Source: DASSUW01 sp963806395 (GTDB lineage: Bacteria; Actinomycetota; Thermoleophilia; Solirubrobacterales; Solirubrobacteraceae). Taken from it: DNA of 64,000 nucleotides. A model generated the notes under the pieces. That model worked only from the letters and a program-made list of their open reading frames with translations, did not search any database and was not told the DNA's origin. The DNA lies in assembly GCA_963806395.1 (NCBI GenBank), contig CAWDYI010000019.1:558001-622000 (forward strand), written 5' to 3'. The position numbers and the translations under genes were made by a program. The first letter of the stretch is position 1. Every line of letters starts with the position of its first letter. Of this stretch, positions 17,116-26,636 are shown in pieces.

Positions 17116-17768
17116 GCCATCGCTCCTTGCGAGACGGGGAAGGCGCGGACGACGTCCGGCCGGGTGGACAGCACGGCGCTGACGGCGGCGACCGTGATCG
17201 CGGCCTCGCCGACGCCGATCAGGACGTGCACGCCGAGCATCGCCGGCAGGACGGTGCCGAGCGGCACCGTGCCGGAGATCGCCAGCTCGACCGCGGTGGC
17301 GGCGGCGCCGGCCACGACCGCGAGCCAGGCGCCCGCGCCGGCCACGGCGAGCAGCACGCCGCGCCGGTTCGGAAGAAGCTTGCGCGCGGCGACCATCAGA
17401 CCGCCTACGACGAGCGCTCCGATCACGCCCATGTTCAGCACGTTGGCGCCGAGCGCGGTGATCCCACCGTCGGCGAACACGAACGCCTGCGCGATCAGCA
17501 CCACGGAGAGCACAAGCCCCGCGAGCCATGGGCCGAGCAGGATCGCCGCCAGCGCGGCGCCGAGGAAGTGGCCGCTGGTCCCGCCCGCGACCGGGAAGTT
17601 GAGCATCTGCGCGGCGAACACGAACGCGGCCGTGACGCCGAGCAGGGGGACGCGGCGCTCGTCGAGCTCGCGGTTGGCGCGCCGCAGCCCGTAGGCGACG
17701 GCGCCGGCAGCGGGCACGGCGCACACCGCCGCGACCTCGGGGCTCAGGAATCCGTCAGGAATGTGCAT
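17112..17768 (-). CDS. cbiM: Cobalt/nickel ECF transporter substrate-binding membrane protein
   Basis: The 218-residue protein begins MHIPDGFLSPEV, the N-terminus whose Met amine and His2 bind the metal in CbiM/NikM. Other conserved parts are AAQMLNFPVAGGTSGHFLGA, AFVFADGGITALGANVLNMG and HVLIGVGEA. Six or seven hydrophobic segments are visible. Choice of Co or Ni cannot be read reliably. The ATG at 17766-17768 lies within the last codons of the Fur-family gene (14-base overlap), coupling import to its likely regulator. Confidence 0.93.
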   Translation of the reverse strand: MHIPDGFLSPEVAAVCAVPAAGAVAYGLRRANRELDERRVPLLGVTAAFVFAAQMLNFPVAGGTSGHFLGAALAAILLGPWLAGLVLSVVLIAQAFVFADGGITALGANVLNMGVIGALVVGGLMVAARKLLPNRRGVLLAVAGAGAWLAVVAGAAATAVELAISGTVPLGTVLPAMLGVHVLIGVGEAAITVAAVSAVLSTRPDVVRAFPVSQGAMA

Positions 17769-18219
17769 GGTCGCACTCCGGGCAGGTGCCCACGATCGGG
17801 AAATGGGACAGGTGTGCCTCGTAGCCGCACACCTCGCGCAGCACGGTGGCGACGCGGGCGACGGCATCGGAGTCGAGCGCGTGGTGAGCGCCGCAGCGCT
17901 CGCACGTCGCATAGCCGGCGTCGTAGCGGCCGGTGAGGGCGTACAGGCCGCGGCCGTGGGCGAGGTGGAAGTGGCGCACCAGGCCGATCTCCTCGAGCGT
18001 GTCGAGGTTGCGGTAGACCGATGCGAGGTCGGAGCCCGGCAGGCGTCCGTCGAGGCCTCCGGCGATCGCCTCGGCGCCGACCGGCCCGTCGGCGGCGAAC
18101 AGCGCCTCGAGCACCAGCCGGCGGGCGGAGGACACCCGCAGGCCGCGCACGCGCAGGGTCGTGAGGGCAGCGGGAATGCTGGCAGCCGCGAGCGGCCGCG
18201 TCTCGTGCGAAACGGTCAT
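17755..18219 (-). CDS. Fur-family metal regulator (Nur/Zur-like, divergent)
   Basis: 154 residues, winged-helix N-terminus (LRVSSARRLVLEALFAADG, DLASVYRNLDTLEEIGLV). Structural zinc cysteines are in CERC (106, 109) and CPEC (146, 149). The usual His-rich HHHH segment before the first CxxC is replaced by GRYDAGYAT; His83, His85 and His88 (HFHLAH) and a C-terminal DHAHS may form the sensing site. It leads the cbi operon and overlaps cbiM, so it probably controls Ni/Co import. The ATG at 18217-18219 is preferred to an upstream start. Confidence 0.85.
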   Translation of the reverse strand: MTVSHETRPLAAASIPAALTTLRVRGLRVSSARRLVLEALFAADGPVGAEAIAGGLDGRLPGSDLASVYRNLDTLEEIGLVRHFHLAHGRGLYALTGRYDAGYATCERCGAHHALDSDAVARVATVLREVCGYEAHLSHFPIVGTCPECDHAHS

Positions 18220-18274
18220 CCAGAGCCTTTCTGTTTTCCAGCGCCGCTCCCGCACGGCAGTTGTCGATCGGTCA

Positions 18275-18291
18275 TTGCGCGCGACCCGCAA
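18275..18291. promoter_or_regulatory. Candidate Nur-type operator before the fur-cbi operon
   Basis: TTGC at 18275-18278 and GCAA at 18288-18291 are separated by nine bases, the half-site layout of the Streptomyces Nur box (TTGC and GCAA with aa-N5-tt between). A second palindrome, CCGCAATTGCGG, overlaps its right half. The site lies in the 90-base gap between the NicO gene and the Fur-family gene, 56 bases upstream of the latter's ATG, where repressor binding would block the operon promoter. Binding is inferred. Confidence 0.5.
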
Positions 18292-18309
18292 TTGCGGATC
18301 ACTCGCAGA

Positions 18310-19697
<1,388 letters not shown>

Positions 19698-19701
<4 letters not shown>

Positions 19702-20990
19702 CGCAGCGCCTCCCGCGCGCGTGCCGCGTGCAGCGGCTGCCCCTCCAGGCCGTGGGCGAGGGCGAGCCGCAGGTGGCGGCGCCCCTCCGAGCGCTGGCCG
19801 GCGGCCAGCGCGGTGATGCCCGCGTGGTACCGCAGCCCGGCGTCGAGCGACCCGAGCCGCAGCGCCCTGTGCGCCCAGCGCAGCCCGGCGCGCGATCGCC
19901 CGGACCGGTGCAGCGCCCAGCCGACCGCGTCCGCCGAGCGCACGCTGGGCGCGGCGGCCCAGGCGTCGCGGGCGAGCGCCAGGCCGCGCCGCCGGTCGCC
20001 GTGGTCGGCCTCGAAGATCGCCAGCTCGACGTCGGAGTTCACGCCGGCGTCCGCGAGCAGGCTCTGCTGCACGCGCACCAGCTCGAGGTCGCGCCGGCCC
20101 GCGGCCCGCTTGCCGGCGGCGAGCTCGGCCTCGCCGAGCGCGATCACGTACTCGGGCAGCGGCAGGCGCGCGACGACGCGGCGCCAGCGGGCGATCGCGC
20201 CATCCAGATCGCCGGTGGCGGCGGCCAGGCGCGCGCGGCCGGCGGCGGCCGGGGCGTAGTCCGGCTGCGCGCCGAGCGCGAGGTCGTAGGCGCGCCGGGC
20301 CGCGGCGTGCCGGCCGCGGGCCAGCTCGAGAGCGCCGAGCAGGCTCTGCACGTACGCGACGTTCTCTCGAGCCGGCCCGCCCGCCGCGACGGCGCGTTCC
20401 ATCGCGCCGACTGCCCCGGGGAGGTCGCCGTAGAGCTCACGGAAGTAGGAGATGCGGGCATACGCCGCAAGGTTGGGCTTGAGGTCGACGAGCCGCTGCA
20501 GCGTGCGCTCGGCCTCGCCGTAGCGGCCGAGCTCGACGAGCGCGTCGACGAGGATCGGCAGCGGTGCGAGCGTGCCCGGCTCGGCGGCCTGTGCCTGCCG
20601 TGCCAGCTTCAGCGCGCCGCGGAAGTCGTGCCGGCCGGAGGCGAGCGTCGCGGCCTGCACGAGCGCGCCCTGGTCGGAGGGAGTACGCGCCAGCGCGCTG
20701 CGGAGGAGGCGGTCGGCGCGTGCGTAGAAGCTCGGGTCGCCGGTCTCGCGCACCTTCTGCAGGTAGGCGGCGGCGAGGGCGGCCTGGCGGTCGGCGCGAC
20801 CGCCTCGCACGTCGGCCTGGAGCCGGGCGATGCGCGCGTCGGTGTCCCCTTCGGGGCGGACCTGGAGCGCGGTGAGGCCGCCCACGCGGGGCGGGCCCGC
20901 CGCCGCCCGCTCGTCGCCCCGCGTCGCCGTGAACACGGCGAGCGCTGCGGCGAACGAGAGGACGACGGCGAACAGGCGGCGGGCTCGCAT
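19698..20990 (-). CDS. Exported TPR-repeat protein
   Basis: 430 residues with an N-terminal signal or anchor (RRLFAVVLSFAAALAVFTAT) and about eight to ten TPR-like helix pairs, for example AAAYLQKVRETGDPSFYARA and ALVELGRYGEAERTLQRLVD. It is a protein-protein scaffold on the outer face of the membrane. Its stop overlaps the NicO ATG (ATGA), and it begins five bases after the DUF4331 gene. It probably ties the DUF4331 protein to the transporter, though this is inference from gene order only. Confidence 0.82.
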
Positions 20991-20995
20991 GCGTG

Positions 20996-22456
20996 TCAGA
21001 CCCCGGGCGGCTGCGGGACCGGCGCGTGCGCCGGCTCCGTCCGCTTCACGATGCCGGAGAGGCCATCGGTCGGGGCGGCCACGTACGGGAACGTCGAGCG
21101 GAACGGCTTGTCGTTCCGGTCCACGCCGTCGCCGAGCGGGATCTGCTTGCCGCCCTTGTCGGCGGGCAGCAGCGCGCCGGCGATGACGCGCAGCTCGATG
21201 TCGGTGACATCGTCGGCCAGCCGGCGGCCGTTCGGGAAGCCGGCCAGGTCACCGGCGAGCACGCCGAAGCGCTTCTCGGTCGCGCTGGGCGGCACGCCGA
21301 GGTTGAGCTTCAGGGTGTCGGCCGCGGCCGGGTTCGACCCGATCTGGGTCAGTCCGGGCACGCCGGTCAGCAGCGCCTGGACGATGTCGGTCCGGTCCGT
21401 CTCCTTCACGCCGAGGTTGAACAGGGCGTTGAGCAGGCGAGCCGGCTCGGGGTTGAGGGCGTACTTGCCGAAGTTCGCCGCATCGTTCGCGGGGGACGTG
21501 CGGTTGAACTTGTCCTTCTGCGAGATCGGGATGATGACCTCGTTGATCAGCGGGTTGCCGAGGCGGGACACCTGGCGCCAGACCTGCTTGACGTGGCGCT
21601 TGCCGTGGTGCTTGCGCACCTGGATGCGCTTGCGCTCGGTCGAGGCCCACACGCCGACGACGGCGTTGGTGCTCTTCGCGTCGCCCACGGACCTGCCGTC
21701 ACGGGTCACCTGCGACTCCGGGACCTGGAGCACGAACGAGTGCGTGTTGTAGCTCGACACGTCGTCCTTGCCGCCGCCCTGGTTGCCGAGGCCGATGTTC
21801 GGCCGGCCGGGCTTGTCGATGTTGATCCCGTCGAACACGGCGCCGAGGTCGACGAAGAACGCGTCGTCGGCCGGGCCGACGAACGTCTTGCCGCCGCCCT
21901 TGACGGGAGCGACCGCGCTGGCCATCACGGGGTCGTAGTTCGGGATCGTCTTCGGCCCGACGTTGTCAGGCGCGACGACGACGTCGTTCGCGATCTGCTT
22001 CGTACTCTTCCGGTCGCCGTTCTTGTAGGTCTCGCGGTAGAGGTCGTACGTCTGGACGAAGTTGACGTCCGGATCGTTGGCGGAGGTCACCGTCGGCGCC
22101 GCATACAGGAACGAGTTCGGGTTGCGGAACTTCGAGCGGAACTTCCACCGGTACGCGACGTCCTCGCGACCGTCGCCGGTGTTGTCGATCTTGACGTAGT
22201 AGCGGGCCTTCGGATCCAGCTTGCCGAAGTACGGGCCGCCGGCCGGCTCCTCGAGCGGGATCCAGTTGGCGACCACCGTCAGGCTGCCTGGAGCGTCCTT
22301 CGCCGTGAAGGCGTAGACGTCGGTGTTGTCGGCTGTCGGGTCGGTCAGGATGCCGGGCGCCTCTCGATGGCTCGAGCTGAAGACGGCCGAGGCAACCAGC
22401 GCCGCAGCGGCCAGCGCGGCCATGATCGCCACGCTGAGGACATGGGTTCTGCGCAT
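20996..22456 (-). CDS. DUF4331-family secreted protein
   Basis: The 486-residue product starts at the ATG 22454-22456 (MRRTHVLSVAIMAALA) with a signal peptide, followed by SSSHREAPGILTDPTADNTDVYAF, the opening signature of DUF4331. The rest is beta-rich with NWIPLEEPAGGPYFGKLDP and DVAYRWKF. No catalytic motif is recognised. The recurring link of DUF4331 with a TPR protein and a Ni/Co transporter suggests a role in metal handling at the cell surface. A longer start at 22498 is possible but would place extra residues before the signal peptide. Confidence 0.85.
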   Translation of the reverse strand: MRRTHVLSVAIMAALAAAALVASAVFSSSHREAPGILTDPTADNTDVYAFTAKDAPGSLTVVANWIPLEEPAGGPYFGKLDPKARYYVKIDNTGDGREDVAYRWKFRSKFRNPNSFLYAAPTVTSANDPDVNFVQTYDLYRETYKNGDRKSTKQIANDVVVAPDNVGPKTIPNYDPVMASAVAPVKGGGKTFVGPADDAFFVDLGAVFDGINIDKPGRPNIGLGNQGGGKDDVSSYNTHSFVLQVPESQVTRDGRSVGDAKSTNAVVGVWASTERKRIQVRKHHGKRHVKQVWRQVSRLGNPLINEVIIPISQKDKFNRTSPANDAANFGKYALNPEPARLLNALFNLGVKETDRTDIVQALLTGVPGLTQIGSNPAAADTLKLNLGVPPSATEKRFGVLAGDLAGFPNGRRLADDVTDIELRVIAGALLPADKGGKQIPLGDGVDRNDKPFRSTFPYVAAPTDGLSGIVKRTEPAHAPVPQPPGV

Positions 22457-22539
22457 GCAGACTCCTTGAGGTCGGGGGTGGCAGTCCTTACGGGCCACCC
22501 GCCGCTACGGATGTAATTCTCCCTGCAAATCGCACCGTT

Positions 22540-22556
22540 CTGCGACCGCGTCGCAA
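22540..22556. promoter_or_regulatory. Candidate Nur-type operator before the DUF4331 operon
   Basis: CTGC at 22540-22543 and GCAA at 22553-22556 are nine bases apart, and inner bases extend it to TGCGA-N5-TCGCA, a perfect 5-base inverted repeat. Layout matches the candidate site at 18275 with one half-site mismatch. It is followed by CAACTGCG, similar to the AATTGCGG beside the other site. It lies 84 bases upstream of the DUF4331 ATG. Shared control of export and import units by the Fur-family protein is inferred. Confidence 0.42.
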
Positions 22557-22578
22557 CTGCGAGGAGCTTGCGATTGGT

Positions 22579-24375
22579 CTAGGCCGGCAGCGTGAACGTC
22601 ATCCGCGTCCCGCCCCCGGGGCGAGGCTCGGTGCCGATCGAGCCGTCGTGGTACTCGACCACCTTGCGCGCGATGGCGAGGCCGATGCCCGTGCCGGGGT
22701 ACGTGTCACGCGTGTTCAGGCGCTGGAACATCCCGAAGATCCGCTCGGCATGCTCCGGGTCGATGCCGATCCCGTTGTCGTCGACGGCGAAGCGCCACGA
22801 CGACCCGTCGCGCTCCGCGCTCACCTGCACGTGCGGGACCGTGCCCGGCGCGACGAACTTGACGGCGTTGGCGATCAGGTTCTGGAGGAGCTGGGCGAGC
22901 TGGCGCGGGTCGCCGGTGACGGTCGGGAGGTCGGCCCATTCGACCACGGGAATCGGGTCGCCCGTCGTCGTGCCGGCGATCGATGCGACGAGCGCGCCCA
23001 TCTCGACCGGCTCCGGCGCACGCTCGGAGGTACCGGTGCGCGAATACGCGAGCAGGTCCTCGATCAGCACCCGCATCCGCCGGGCGCCGTCGACCGCCTG
23101 ACCGACGAACTCGTCGGCCTCCGCGCTCAGGCTGTCGCCGTGGCGCCGGCGCAGGAGCTCCAGGTAGGAGGCGATCGTGCGCAGCGGCTCGGACAGATCG
23201 TGCGACGCGACGTACGCGAACTCGGCCAGCTCGGCGTTCGAGCGCTCGAGCTCGCGGGCACGCGCCTCGACGTCGTCCTGCGCCTCCCGCAGCGCGGTCA
23301 CGTCGCGCGCCATGGCGAATGCGCCGACCACGCCGCCGTCGCCCGGGAGCGGCATCACGCGGATCTCGTAGTGCACGACGTCGCTGTCGTACTCGAAGTG
23401 CTGCGTCTCGCCGTCCAGCGCGGCCCGGAAGCGCGGCTCGAACCGCGCGTAGATCTCGGGCGGCAGCGTCTCGGCCAGCAGGCGGCCCTCGAACTCGTCC
23501 GGCTGCAGGCCGCGGCGCGAGAGCTGCCCGCCCTCCATCACGATCAGCCGCAGGTCGAGGTCGACGAGCGCCACGATCACGTCGGGCAGGTTCACCACGA
23601 GCGTACGGAAGCGGGCGCGCGAGAGCTCGAGCTGGCGCTGCGTCCGGCGGCGCTCGGAGACGTCGCGCATGATGCCCGTGAAGGAACGCCGGCCGAGGCG
23701 CTCCCAGGCGCCGAGCGACGCCTCCATCGGGAACTCGGTGCCGTCACGCCGGACGCCGTCGAGCTCGAGCACCCTGCCGAGCAGGTCGTCCGCGCCCGTG
23801 CCGAGGAACCGCTCCAGCCGCTCGGACCACGCGGCGCGGCGGCGCTCGGGGACGAGGATCGTGAACGGCTGGCCGAGCAGCTCGTGCGGCTCCCAGCCGA
23901 AGATCGTTCGCGAGCGCGCGTTGGCGAAGGTGATCCGGCCGCGGCCGTCGGAGATCAGGATCGCGTCGCCGGTCGCCTCCGTGAGGGCGCGGAAGCGATC
24001 CTCCGCGGCACGCAGCTCCACCTCGAGCTCGCGCGTCTCGCTGGCGTCGCGACCGCACACGTAAACGACTCCCTCGTCGGGTGACGCCAGTGTGGAGAAC
24101 CCCATCCGGCGCTCGCCGCCGGAGCGCGTACGCACCCGCAACGCGGCTTCGCCGCCGGCGATCAGCGGCCGGGCAGCGGGCGCGTCATCGGGATGCAGCA
24201 GCTCGGCGAACGGCCGGCCCGCCAGCTCCGCGGGAGCCCAGCCGAGCAACCGCAGCCACGCCAGGTTCGCCCAGACGATCTCCCCGTCGGCATCCAGCGC
24301 GGCCATGAGGTCGTGCGAGAGGGCGGCGAGCTGCGCGCCTGCGAGGACGCGCGCGGCTTGCGGTGGGCGGGACAC
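22579..24375 (-). CDS. Cytoplasmic multi-PAS sensor histidine kinase
   Basis: 598 residues without membrane segments. Three PAS domains are visible (about 20-110, 120-245 and 250-365; for example TFANARSRTIFGWEPHELLG), then a HisKA domain with the phospho-accepting His in YVASHDLSEPLRTIASYLE, and an ATPase domain with NLIANAVKFV, DNGIGIDPEH and TYPGTGIGLAIARK. There is no response regulator next to it, so it is an orphan kinase. It lies between the pdhAB genes and the DUF4331 operon. The signal is unknown; PAS domains often sense redox, light or small ligands. Confidence 0.9.
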   Translation of the reverse strand: MSRPPQAARVLAGAQLAALSHDLMAALDADGEIVWANLAWLRLLGWAPAELAGRPFAELLHPDDAPAARPLIAGGEAALRVRTRSGGERRMGFSTLASPDEGVVYVCGRDASETRELEVELRAAEDRFRALTEATGDAILISDGRGRITFANARSRTIFGWEPHELLGQPFTILVPERRRAAWSERLERFLGTGADDLLGRVLELDGVRRDGTEFPMEASLGAWERLGRRSFTGIMRDVSERRRTQRQLELSRARFRTLVVNLPDVIVALVDLDLRLIVMEGGQLSRRGLQPDEFEGRLLAETLPPEIYARFEPRFRAALDGETQHFEYDSDVVHYEIRVMPLPGDGGVVGAFAMARDVTALREAQDDVEARARELERSNAELAEFAYVASHDLSEPLRTIASYLELLRRRHGDSLSAEADEFVGQAVDGARRMRVLIEDLLAYSRTGTSERAPEPVEMGALVASIAGTTTGDPIPVVEWADLPTVTGDPRQLAQLLQNLIANAVKFVAPGTVPHVQVSAERDGSSWRFAVDDNGIGIDPEHAERIFGMFQRLNTRDTYPGTGIGLAIARKVVEYHDGSIGTEPRPGGGTRMTFTLPA

Positions 24376-24418
24376 CCATCGACGGAAGGTAGCGCGACCG
24401 CCGCCGCGGCCGCCCTGC

Positions 24419-25405
24419 CTACAGGTCGCGGAAGGTCGCGAGCACGGCCTCGACGATCTGGGGCTCGTGCGGGTACGCGATCTGCTCGAGCGGCTTGGAG
24501 TACGGCATCGGCAGGTCGGCGCCGGTCACGCGCGCGACCGGCGCGTCGAGGTGATCGAACGCCTGCTCCTGGATCAGCGCCGCGAGGTTGGCGCCTACGC
24601 CGCCGTGCGGCCAGCCCTCCTCCACGATCACCACGCGGTTGGTCTTGCGCACCGACTCGAGGATCGTGTCGAGGTCGAGCGGCCGCAGGGTGCGCGGGTC
24701 GATCACCTCGGCCTCGACCTCGTGCTCCTTGGCGAGGATGTCGGCGGCCTTCAGCGCGGTGATCGCCATCCGCGAGATGCCGATGACCGTGACGTCGCCA
24801 CCCTCGCGCGTGATCGCGGCCTGGCCGAAGTCGACGACGTGGTCCTCGTCGTCGGGCACGTCGCCGCGCTGGCCGTAGAGGTACTCGTGCTCGATGAACA
24901 CGACCGGGTTGTCGTCGCGGATCGCCGCCTTCAGCAGGCCCTTGGCGTCGGCCGCGGTGGAGGGGACGGCGAGCAGCATCCCCGGCACGTGCAGGTACAG
25001 CGCCTCGAGGCAGTGCGAGTGCGTCGGGCCGAGCTGGTGGCCGGCGCCCTGCGGCATCCGGATCACCATCGGCACCTTCGCCTGGCCGCCGAACATGTAG
25101 TGGATCGTCGCCATGTGGTTGACGATCTGGTCCATCGCGAGGAGCGAGAAGTTGATCGTCATCAGCTCGACGATCGGGCGCAGGCCGGTCATCGCGGCGC
25201 CCACGCCCATGCCGACGATCGTGTTCTCGGAGATCGGCGTGTCGCGCACCCGCTTCTCGCCGAACTCCTCGAGCAGGCCGGCCGTGACCTTGAAGGCGCC
25301 GTTGAAGACGCCGATGTCCTCGCCCATCAGGAAGACCTTCTCGTCCCGCTGCATCTCCTCGCGCAGCGCCTGGTTGAGCGCCTCGCGATAGCGCATGACG
25401 GCCAT
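24419..25405 (-). CDS. pdhB: Pyruvate dehydrogenase E1 component, beta subunit
   Basis: 328 residues starting MAVMRYREALNQALREEM. It has VFLMGEDIGVFNGAFKVTAG, the ISENTIVGMGVGAAMTG cofactor region and the C-terminal DPRTLRPLDLDTI motif, all typical of E1 beta from pyruvate dehydrogenase. Its ATG immediately follows the pdhA stop with no spacing. It pairs with pdhA and uses the E2 at 13.9-15.3 kb and Lpd at 29.4-30.8 kb. Confidence 0.93.
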   Translation of the reverse strand: MAVMRYREALNQALREEMQRDEKVFLMGEDIGVFNGAFKVTAGLLEEFGEKRVRDTPISENTIVGMGVGAAMTGLRPIVELMTINFSLLAMDQIVNHMATIHYMFGGQAKVPMVIRMPQGAGHQLGPTHSHCLEALYLHVPGMLLAVPSTAADAKGLLKAAIRDDNPVVFIEHEYLYGQRGDVPDDEDHVVDFGQAAITREGGDVTVIGISRMAITALKAADILAKEHEVEAEVIDPRTLRPLDLDTILESVRKTNRVVIVEEGWPHGGVGANLAALIQEQAFDHLDAPVARVTGADLPMPYSKPLEQIAYPHEPQIVEAVLATFRDL

Positions 25406-26611
25406 CTACTGCTCGGCCTCTTCCGCGTCGTCCGACTCGGCCTGGGCTTCGTCGGTGGGCTTCTTGGCGCCGACATCCTCGCGGCCCGCCGCCTCGACCG
25501 CCTCGTGGTAGCCGTCCGTGGGACCGCGCTCGGCCTCGGCCAGCGCGCGCTCGTCCTCGCCCTTGTGGACGCCGGCGGATCGCTCGTCGACGGAGTACCA
25601 GCCCTTCACCTGGTCGCCGAGCACGTAGATGTGGTCGTAGAGCGACTCCGGCGGCGGGAACGCGGATCTGTCGGCGAACGCCACCGCCTCGTCTACGCGC
25701 TTGACCGTCGCCTCGTCCATCCGCTCCGGCTCTCCCTCCTCGAGCACGCTGTCGCGGACCAGTCGCTCGGCGAACGCGTTGATCGGGTCGCGCTTGCGCC
25801 ACTCGGCGACCTGCTCCTTCGTGCGGTACTCCTCGGGATCGGCCATCGAGTGGCCGCGGAAGCGGTAGGTGATCGCCTCGACGAGGATCGGCTGGCGATC
25901 CTCGCGCGCGCGGCGGATCGCCTCGCTCATGACGTCGCGCGTCGCCACCACGTCCATGCCGTCGCATTGCAGGCCCGGCACGCCGAAGCCCTCGCCGCGG
26001 CGGTGCAGGTCGGTCACTGCGGAATGGCGCTCGATCGACGTGCCCATGCCGAACTGGTTGTTGGTGACCATGAAGACCACCGGCAGCTTCCACAGCGCGG
26101 CGAGGTTGAGCGTCTCGCCGAACGTGCCCTGGTTGGAGGCGCCGTCGCCGAACACGCAGACCGTCACCTCGTCACGGCCCTGATAGTCGGATGCGAGCGC
26201 CATCCCGGCGGCCAGGGGCAGGTTGCCGCCGACGATGCCGTAGCCGCCCATGAAGCGGTTCTCGAGGTCGAACATGTGCATCGAACCGCCGCGGCCGTGC
26301 GAGACCCCGGTGTCGCGGCCGAACAGCTCGGCCATCACGCGGTTCGGATCCGAACCGCGTGCGAGCGCGTGCCCGTGCGAGCGGTACGTCGAGATCAGGT
26401 AGTCCTCGTCGCGCATGGCGCGGACGGCTCCGACGATCGTCGCCTCCTCGCCGATCGCCAGGTGAAGGAAGCCACCGACCTTGGCCTTCGCATACATCTC
26501 GCCCGCCCGCTCCTCGAAGCGGCGGATCAGCATCATCGTCTCCAGCCACTCCCGGGCGGCGTCGCGGTCGGGCAGCTCTGCGCTCGCCTGCTGCTCGGTG
26601 ACGTCTGCCAC
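25406..26611 (-). CDS. pdhA: Pyruvate dehydrogenase E1 component, alpha subunit
   Basis: 401 residues. Family marks include YRSHGHALARGSDP, SHGRGGSMHMFD, the thiamine-diphosphate site GDGASNQGTFGE to TNNQFGMGTS, and FRGHSMADPEEYR, the phosphorylation-loop region of pyruvate E1 alpha. The last 60 residues form an unusual acidic, low-complexity tail (KPTDEAQAESDDAEEAEQ) absent from most homologues. It is the first gene of pdhA-pdhB. The substrate call is firmer than for the E1 alpha at 10.5 kb. Confidence 0.93.
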   Translation of the reverse strand: MADVTEQQASAELPDRDAAREWLETMMLIRRFEERAGEMYAKAKVGGFLHLAIGEEATIVGAVRAMRDEDYLISTYRSHGHALARGSDPNRVMAELFGRDTGVSHGRGGSMHMFDLENRFMGGYGIVGGNLPLAAGMALASDYQGRDEVTVCVFGDGASNQGTFGETLNLAALWKLPVVFMVTNNQFGMGTSIERHSAVTDLHRRGEGFGVPGLQCDGMDVVATRDVMSEAIRRAREDRQPILVEAITYRFRGHSMADPEEYRTKEQVAEWRKRDPINAFAERLVRDSVLEEGEPERMDEATVKRVDEAVAFADRSAFPPPESLYDHIYVLGDQVKGWYSVDERSAGVHKGEDERALAEAERGPTDGYHEAVEAAGREDVGAKKPTDEAQAESDDAEEAEQ

Positions 26612-26636
26612 GGGCCGGACAGTAGCGCGTGACTGT

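Noticed and set aside
24092..26632. 846-codon open frame on the + strand
   Set aside because: It is opposite to pdhA and pdhB and shows no protein features of its own.
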